The position numbers were made by a program, and so were the translations under genes. Below are positions 6,612-10,847 of a stretch of DNA of 10,847 nucleotides, piece by piece. Origin of the DNA: JALYIM01 sp040003205 (GTDB lineage: Bacteria > Acidobacteriota > Terriglobia > Terriglobales > Acidobacteriaceae); assembly GCA_040003205.1 (NCBI GenBank), contig JBDUDA010000090.1, positions 1-10,847 on the forward strand. Reading direction: 5' to 3'. The notes under the pieces are model-generated. The model did no database searches. It saw only the letters and a program-made list of their open reading frames with translations, and had not been told where the DNA came from. The first letter of the stretch is position 1; every line of letters starts with the position of its first letter.

Positions 6612-7558
6612 CTCTTGGTTTCAGCGATTGACCCTGCCAATCCCCGAAGTTGCCTTCGCCAGTCCAATTCTTCTACAAACAGGTGCGATTCACGCCAGTC
6701 GGGACGAACTTTAACAAATAACTCCAGAAAGACCTTGGTGCCCACCATTTTCTCGATCTGCAATCTGGCGAGGGTTCCGATCTGTTTCAGCATGCTGCCC
6801 TGCTTGCCTATCAGAATCGCTTTTTGACCTTCGCGCTCGCAATAAATGGCTGCCGCAATGCGAGTGAGGCTCGTACCTTCTTTAAACTGTTCGATCACCA
6901 CTGTGGTCGCATGCGGCACTTCTTCGCTGGTGGCAAACAATATCTGTTCTCGGATCGCTTCCGCAACCATAAAACGCATGGGCTGGTCCGTCACCTGATC
7001 TTCCGGAAAGTAAGGGTTGCCTTTCGGCAGAGCGAAAATCAATTTCTCCATTAGAATGTCGAGACCCTCGGGCTTACGGGCCGAGATCGGGACCACTTCT
7101 GCAAAACTATGCAGCTTTGAATAGGCTTCAATCACGGGGAGAAGCTTGCTCTTCCCGCCGCGCAACAAATCAATTTTATTTAACAGTAGGAATGCAGGCG
7201 TTCCGGACTTTTCGACCATCGCCAAAAGCGCTCGATCGGCGTCGCCAAATTTCTTGGTGGCATCTGCGATCAGCAAAATCAGATTGCAGCCCTCGATCGC
7301 CTCTCGTACCTCTGCCATCATCTTGCGGTCGAGTGAACTATCCGCCTTATGTACACCCGGGGTGTCAATCAAAACGGCTTGTCCGCCGTGTTTGCGCTTG
7401 CCGGCGGGGACGTGAATGATTCCGAGAATGCGGTTGCGGGTGGTCTGTGGCTTGGGACTGACAATGGCCAGTTTCTGACCGACTAACGCGTTTAGCAGGG
7501 TGGATTTGCCCGCATTGGGGCGGCCGAGGATGCACGCGAATCCAGAATGAAAGGCCAT
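6602..7558 (-). CDS. era: GTPase Era
   Basis: Essential Ras-like GTPase that binds the 3' end of 16S rRNA and helps 30S subunit maturation. The 318-aa length is close to the family norm of about 300. GTPase motifs: G1 'GRPNAGKST' (12-20), G2 region 'QTTRNRI' (38-44), G3 'DTPG' (65-68), G4 'NKID' (127-130) and G5 'SAR' (159-161). The C-terminal type II KH domain carries the 'GKQG' loop (251-254) after 'ILI'. A short Lys/Gly-rich insert ('PAGKRKHGG', about 51-59) sits between the switch regions. The ATG at 7558 begins 'MAFHSGFACILGRPN', the usual Era opening, though no strong ribosome site is visible. It follows the CorC-like gene after 67 bp, in the phoH-ybeY-corC-era order seen in many bacteria. 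Confidence 0.97.
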   Translation of the reverse strand: MAFHSGFACILGRPNAGKSTLLNALVGQKLAIVSPKPQTTRNRILGIIHVPAGKRKHGGQAVLIDTPGVHKADSSLDRKMMAEVREAIEGCNLILLIADATKKFGDADRALLAMVEKSGTPAFLLLNKIDLLRGGKSKLLPVIEAYSKLHSFAEVVPISARKPEGLDILMEKLIFALPKGNPYFPEDQVTDQPMRFMVAEAIREQILFATSEEVPHATTVVIEQFKEGTSLTRIAAAIYCEREGQKAILIGKQGSMLKQIGTLARLQIEKMVGTKVFLELFVKVRPDWRESHLFVEELDWRRQLRGLAGSIAETKSLR

Positions 7559-7625
7559 GAAGAATGTTGGGAACTAAGTCTCAACCGCACGGAACCGGTC
7601 CTGACGGGGGATTTACACAACTATA

Positions 7626-8900
7626 TCAGTTTAAGCTTACGGGCTTTGACAGTTGCGGTTGAACCACCGAGATGCGCACACGCTCAACTCGCCGTCCGGT
7701 GGATTCCATTACCTCAAAGCGCAGATTCTTGTCTTCCACAGTCTCGCCTTTGCGGGGAATTCTGCCCGCGAGTTCGCTCACGAGGCCAGCCACTGTGGCA
7801 GACTCTTTTCCCTCGGGACGGATGCCGAACAGCTCGTCTAGCTGGTCGATGTCCATGCTGCCAGGCACCAGATAAGAATGGTCGCTCTCGCGCACGATGG
7901 TAGCCTTCTCATGCTCGTCACTAATTTCTCCGACAATTTCCTCGACCAGATCTTCGATGGTGACCAGACCTGCGACTCCGCCGTATTCATCCACCACGAT
8001 TGCCATACGGGTATTGTGCTTCTGCATCTCCCGCAGCAAGTCACTGCCTAGTTTACTTTCGGGGACAAAATATACGTCTCTGCGCATCACGCTATCTACG
8101 CGCCGCACCCCTGCTTCTGAATCGGGAACCTGTAAAACGTCCTGAGCATAGACGATTCCCTTCATGTTGTGGATACTGCCATCGAATACCGGCACACGCG
8201 AAAACGGTTTCAACCGCAGCAGTTCGATGAACTGTTCGACTGTCATGGTCGTCGGTACGGCCACGATTTCCGGACGCGGCTTCATGGCTTCCCGCACGGT
8301 TTTCTCTCCGAACTCGACTACCGATTGAATGAGGTCGCGATTGCTCTCATCCAAAATGCCCTCTTCCTGTCCAGCTTCAATCAGTGCGTCCACCGCTTCG
8401 GCCTGGGTCTCTGGCAACTCGTTGGAGTGCTCCTTAGTAAGGGCTGCCACCGATTGCAGAAAGCCTAGAACCAGCGTTACCGGTACTGCCAGATAAATAA
8501 GGACGCGCAGGACTGGGGCCCATCGAAGCAGCCACTGCCCCTTGGTGCGGGAGAAAAATACGAAAGGCAGAAAGCGGTTGAAGACGATCACGATCAGGAT
8601 GAGACTCAAGATACCCTGAAGAATTTCAGCCAGGCCCCAGGTGCGGTCGCGAAAGACAGTGAAGCCAACCAGCATGGCAATGGCCGCAGTGCTCAATTGC
8701 GAAATGACCGCCATGGAGAGCGCGGCACGGCTGCGAGCAACACCTAATTTTGGTTCGACACTCTGTTCGAACGCGTCAATATTGTTTTGGAATTCGCGCG
8801 AGAGGAATTTTCCAATCTCGGTATAAAGGCGATCCACGTAAGACGCGAGCGTCAGCAATCCGAAGAGCAGTAGAAAACCGATGGCGAGCGCGAAATTCAT
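7626..8900 (-). CDS. CorC/HlyC-type CBS-domain membrane protein with divergent CNNM (DUF21) region
   Basis: Membrane protein of the CNNM/CorC (hemolysin-like) group, often linked to Mg2+/Co2+ handling, 424 aa. Hydrophobic segments lie at about 3-20, 61-82, 92-116 and 128-150, in place of a CNNM/DUF21 domain; this part is divergent and lacks an obvious classic motif such as 'FSGAEIA'. A conserved linker ('EEGILDESNRDLIQSVVEFGEKTVREAM') leads into a CBS pair (about 203-256 and 268-325, the second containing 'VVDEYGGVAGLVTIEDLVEEIVGEISDE'). A CorC_HlyC transporter-associated domain (about 335-415) follows. The start overlaps the ybeY stop as ATGA with no separate ribosome site, so coupling to ybeY is likely. 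Substrate cannot be read from sequence; the ion-transport role is a family inference. Confidence 0.88.
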   Translation of the reverse strand: MNFALAIGFLLLFGLLTLASYVDRLYTEIGKFLSREFQNNIDAFEQSVEPKLGVARSRAALSMAVISQLSTAAIAMLVGFTVFRDRTWGLAEILQGILSLILIVIVFNRFLPFVFFSRTKGQWLLRWAPVLRVLIYLAVPVTLVLGFLQSVAALTKEHSNELPETQAEAVDALIEAGQEEGILDESNRDLIQSVVEFGEKTVREAMKPRPEIVAVPTTMTVEQFIELLRLKPFSRVPVFDGSIHNMKGIVYAQDVLQVPDSEAGVRRVDSVMRRDVYFVPESKLGSDLLREMQKHNTRMAIVVDEYGGVAGLVTIEDLVEEIVGEISDEHEKATIVRESDHSYLVPGSMDIDQLDELFGIRPEGKESATVAGLVSELAGRIPRKGETVEDKNLRFEVMESTGRRVERVRISVVQPQLSKPVSLN

Positions 8901-9520
8901 GGGTTGCCGCCACGGTATTCTCGCTGGTTCGAGTTGGCCTTCTTGCGCTGCGAGCCCATCGTGCTCCCATGATTTTTCGCCGCGGACTTGACGCCCGAAT
9001 TTAGAGAACGCGATTCTCTTTTTTCTATGACCATGGTCCGTGCAATCAAGCCGACAGGCAACTTCAGCAGCACTCTGAACCGCTCCTCTTTGCGCGACAT
9101 CTTCCCACCGTCATTTTTATCTTCGTGATCATATCCCGACAAATGAAGCATGCCGTGCAAAATCAAAATCTTAATTTCCTCCACAACGGAGTGCCCGAGA
9201 TTGCGTGCGTTCTCTCGGGCAATTTCGGCCGATATCGCCAACTCCCCTGCCAGATGATCCCCGCCGGTCCCCAACTGAGGAAACGAGAGCACATCAGTGG
9301 CGTGGTCGTTCTTCAGGAAACGACGATTCAGGGATTGCATCTCGCGGCTCGATGTAACCAGAACGTCCACCTGGCCAGAGAGCCGAAGAGCTCGACCGGT
9401 ACGGGATACAAACCTCGCCAGACCTGCCTCGGTAAGTCCGACGACTCGTTTTCGAAAGATCACCATTCCAGTCAAAGGTGCGGAAAAGCAAAATGAGGCC
9501 CGATCCACACGGGCCGCCAC
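8897..9520 (-). CDS. ybeY: Endoribonuclease / rRNA maturation factor YbeY with basic C-terminal tail
   Basis: Zinc metalloprotein of the UPF0054 family, needed for 16S rRNA 3' maturation and 70S quality control in bacteria where it has been studied. The zinc triad H-x3-H-x5-H is H122, H126 and H132 in 'HGMLHLSGYDH', and the conserved 'ATDVLSFP' lies at 74-81. The start is uncertain: the GTG at 9520 (207 aa) has only a distant AGGAA, and the in-frame ATG at 9466 (M19, 'MVIFRKRVVGLTEAGL') fits the usual family N-terminus better, giving 189 aa. After about residue 160, where E. coli YbeY (about 155 aa) ends, roughly 47 polar and basic residues follow. The gene starts 9 bp after phoH and its TGA overlaps the CorC-like ATG by 4 bp, so all three are probably co-transcribed. 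Confidence 0.93.
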   Translation of the reverse strand: MAARVDRASFCFSAPLTGMVIFRKRVVGLTEAGLARFVSRTGRALRLSGQVDVLVTSSREMQSLNRRFLKNDHATDVLSFPQLGTGGDHLAGELAISAEIARENARNLGHSVVEEIKILILHGMLHLSGYDHEDKNDGGKMSRKEERFRVLLKLPVGLIARTMVIEKRESRSLNSGVKSAAKNHGSTMGSQRKKANSNQREYRGGNP

Positions 9521-9529
9521 GACTGCATT

Positions 9530-10600
9530 CTATTCCTGAGTTTCTAGTTCCCGGTGAGAATCATCGAGCGCTCCCAGTTGAGGCAGACTGGATTTATTCT
9601 GGCCTCTGCCGTTTGAGGCCGCGCCCGGATCCAGTAGGGAGAGTTGCTCCTCCGAGGTGCGGTTCTTATGCTCGTCATATGCGCGAATAATGCGCTGCAC
9701 CAGATGGTGACGCACTACATCGCCATCGTCGAAATAGGAAAACTTCAATCCCTCCACGTTTTTGAGGATATCAACCGCTTCAATAAGACCGCTGCGGCGA
9801 GCATTGGGAAGGTCAATCTGGGTGACATCGCCAGTAATAACGGCCTTGGAATTAAAGCCGAGACGGGTAACAAACATCTTCATCTGTTCGGAGGTGGTGT
9901 TTTGTGCCTCGTCCAAAATTACGAATGAATCGTTTAAGGTGCGTCCGCGCATGAATGCTATGGGAGCGATCTCGATGACATTTTTCTCGAGGTAGCGGTC
10001 CACTTTTTCGGGGTCCAGCATGTCATATAGAGCGTCATATAAAGGGCGCAAGTACGGGTCGATTTTCTCCTGCAAAGTACCCGGCAGAAACCCGAGCCGC
10101 TCGCCAGCTTCGACGGCGGGACGTGCAAGAATAATTCGGTTCACCCGCTTCGACATCAGAGCGGAAATTGCCATGGCAACGGCGAGGTAGGTCTTGCCCG
10201 TTCCGGCAGGACCGATGCCAAATACCATGTCATGGCTTTCGATCGCCTCAAGATAGAGGCGCTGATTCACGCTTTTAGGCTGAACACTGCGTCTCCCTGT
10301 AGAACGCTGTTTTGCGGCCTCTGCCAGGCTGCGGAGCGTGACCTTTGAATCGGCAACAACTACCCTCAGCATGCTGTTCAGATCGCCGTTCTGGAAGCTG
10401 AATCCGGAGCGCTGCAGATGGCCGTAGTCCGCGAAAACCTGCTCCGCTCGACTAACCGCGCCCGCACTACCTTCAAGTTCGATGGAATTTGACCGGAGGG
10501 CTATAGCGACGTTCAGGCCATCCTCGAGCACATGCAAATTTTCGTCGCGTATGCCGAACAATGCCTCGATATTTGGACTGAGTTCTATACTCTTCTTCAT
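9530..10600 (-). CDS. PhoH-family ATPase (PhoL/YbeZ type)
   Basis: Cytoplasmic P-loop NTPase of the PhoH family, 356 aa, close to the E. coli YbeZ (PhoL) length. A KH-like N-terminal segment (about 20-60) precedes the RecA-like core. Walker A is 'GPAGTGKT' (130-137), Walker B 'FVILDEAQN' (226-234), and 'ITGDVTQID' (255-263) is typical of the family. 'LARPAVEAGERLGFLPG' (158-174) is another family signature. YbeZ-type members work with YbeY in RNA processing, matching the gene immediately downstream. The ATG at 10600 opens 'MKKSIEL'; the nearest purine-rich site (GAGGAG) is about 14 nt upstream, further than ideal. The last 40 or so residues are low-complexity and polar. The phoH symbol is withheld because phosphate regulation cannot be inferred. 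Confidence 0.95.
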   Translation of the reverse strand: MKKSIELSPNIEALFGIRDENLHVLEDGLNVAIALRSNSIELEGSAGAVSRAEQVFADYGHLQRSGFSFQNGDLNSMLRVVVADSKVTLRSLAEAAKQRSTGRRSVQPKSVNQRLYLEAIESHDMVFGIGPAGTGKTYLAVAMAISALMSKRVNRIILARPAVEAGERLGFLPGTLQEKIDPYLRPLYDALYDMLDPEKVDRYLEKNVIEIAPIAFMRGRTLNDSFVILDEAQNTTSEQMKMFVTRLGFNSKAVITGDVTQIDLPNARRSGLIEAVDILKNVEGLKFSYFDDGDVVRHHLVQRIIRAYDEHKNRTSEEQLSLLDPGAASNGRGQNKSSLPQLGALDDSHRELETQE

Positions 10601-10847
10601 TCAGTGATGGCGCACTCCTCGGTACGCCTGAAGCCTCCAACGGAAGCAGTAGTTAGATTCCTCGCCTGGCAATGGGGTAGGCCAAGAAAGGGAACATTTT
10701 GGGGGACAATAACAGGACTACGCTTGGGGGCATCACTATGCGAGATGTTTGCTCGCCAACTGCAAGCCACTACCATTGGAATGAGGGTAACTCCAAGGCT
10801 GGACGGGAGTCAATCGAACCCCTGTCATCTCGACCGGAGTCGTGGGG
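10601..10847. other. Non-coding stretch upstream of the phoH-type gene
   Basis: No supportable gene: reading frames on both strands are short or broken, and minus-strand frames entering from the right edge stop after about 25-36 codons with no recognisable protein. The region should hold the promoter of the phoH-ybeY-corC-era block, but no clear -35/-10 pair was found. No tRNA cloverleaf could be drawn. The final bases may begin a dispersed repeat. Confidence 0.5.
10822..10847. repeat. Possible edge of a dispersed intergenic repeat
   Basis: The terminal bases contain TGTCATCTCGACCGGAG, with an internal CGAC-cgga-GTCG inverted repeat at 10831-10842. Similar TGTCATCTCGACCG-type strings are remembered as recurring intergenic repeats in Acidobacteriota genomes. 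Only the first part lies in the window and no second copy was seen, so this is a tentative call. Confidence 0.35.

Noticed and set aside
10747..10847. tRNA or tmRNA fragment suggested by GGGGTTCGATT on the minus strand
   Set aside because: The flanking bases do not form a 5-bp T-arm or an acceptor stem, and no anticodon arm can be placed.

Overview
The window looks like chromosomal housekeeping and regulatory DNA from a free-living Gram-negative-type bacterium. The mix of genes (a type IV pilus ATPase with MshEN domains, an NtrY/NtrX-type two-component pair, and a phoH-ybeY-corC-era cluster with a divergent membrane domain in the CorC-like protein) and the protein flavour best suit Acidobacteriota. 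That placement is an inference from recognised sequence style, not a computed result. No transposase, integrase, CRISPR array, rRNA, tRNA or phage gene was seen, and codon use looks uniform by eye.

Layout. Positions 1-1225 (minus) hold the N-terminal 408 codons of a PilB-type pilus extension ATPase, cut by the left window edge. A promoter-like gap of roughly 200 to 370 bp with several adjacent inverted repeats separates it from a divergent plus-strand block. That block comprises an endonuclease III-superfamily (HhH-GPD) DNA glycosylase with an unresolved start, an NtrY-like membrane histidine kinase, and an NtrX-like AAA+ response regulator whose ATG lies inside the kinase stop region (8-nt overlap). 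The block converges at about 6070-6095 on a minus-strand block that reads, in transcription order, phoH, ybeY, corC-like, era and then an RsbW-like ATPase. phoH and ybeY are 9 bp apart, ybeY and the corC-like gene overlap by 4 bp, and era follows after 67 bp. The last 247 bp carry no supportable gene but end in what may be the edge of a dispersed intergenic repeat.

How the genes fit together. PhoH, YbeY and Era are the familiar RNA and ribosome-maturation neighbourhood (helicase-like NTPase, RNase-like metalloprotein, 16S-binding GTPase), with a CBS-domain membrane protein in the same operon. The kinase and regulator form a self-contained phosphorelay. Its regulator has lost most of the GAFTGA loop used to contact sigma-54, so it probably acts as a DNA-binding regulator and not as a sigma-54 activator. 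The RsbW-like protein could belong to a partner-switching sigma-factor system, but no STAS antagonist or sigma factor is encoded here.

This is mostly an ordinary region. The observations most worth checking are the degenerate sigma-54 loop, the lysine-less glycosylase with an altered cysteine cluster, and the inverted-repeat cluster between pilB and the glycosylase gene.
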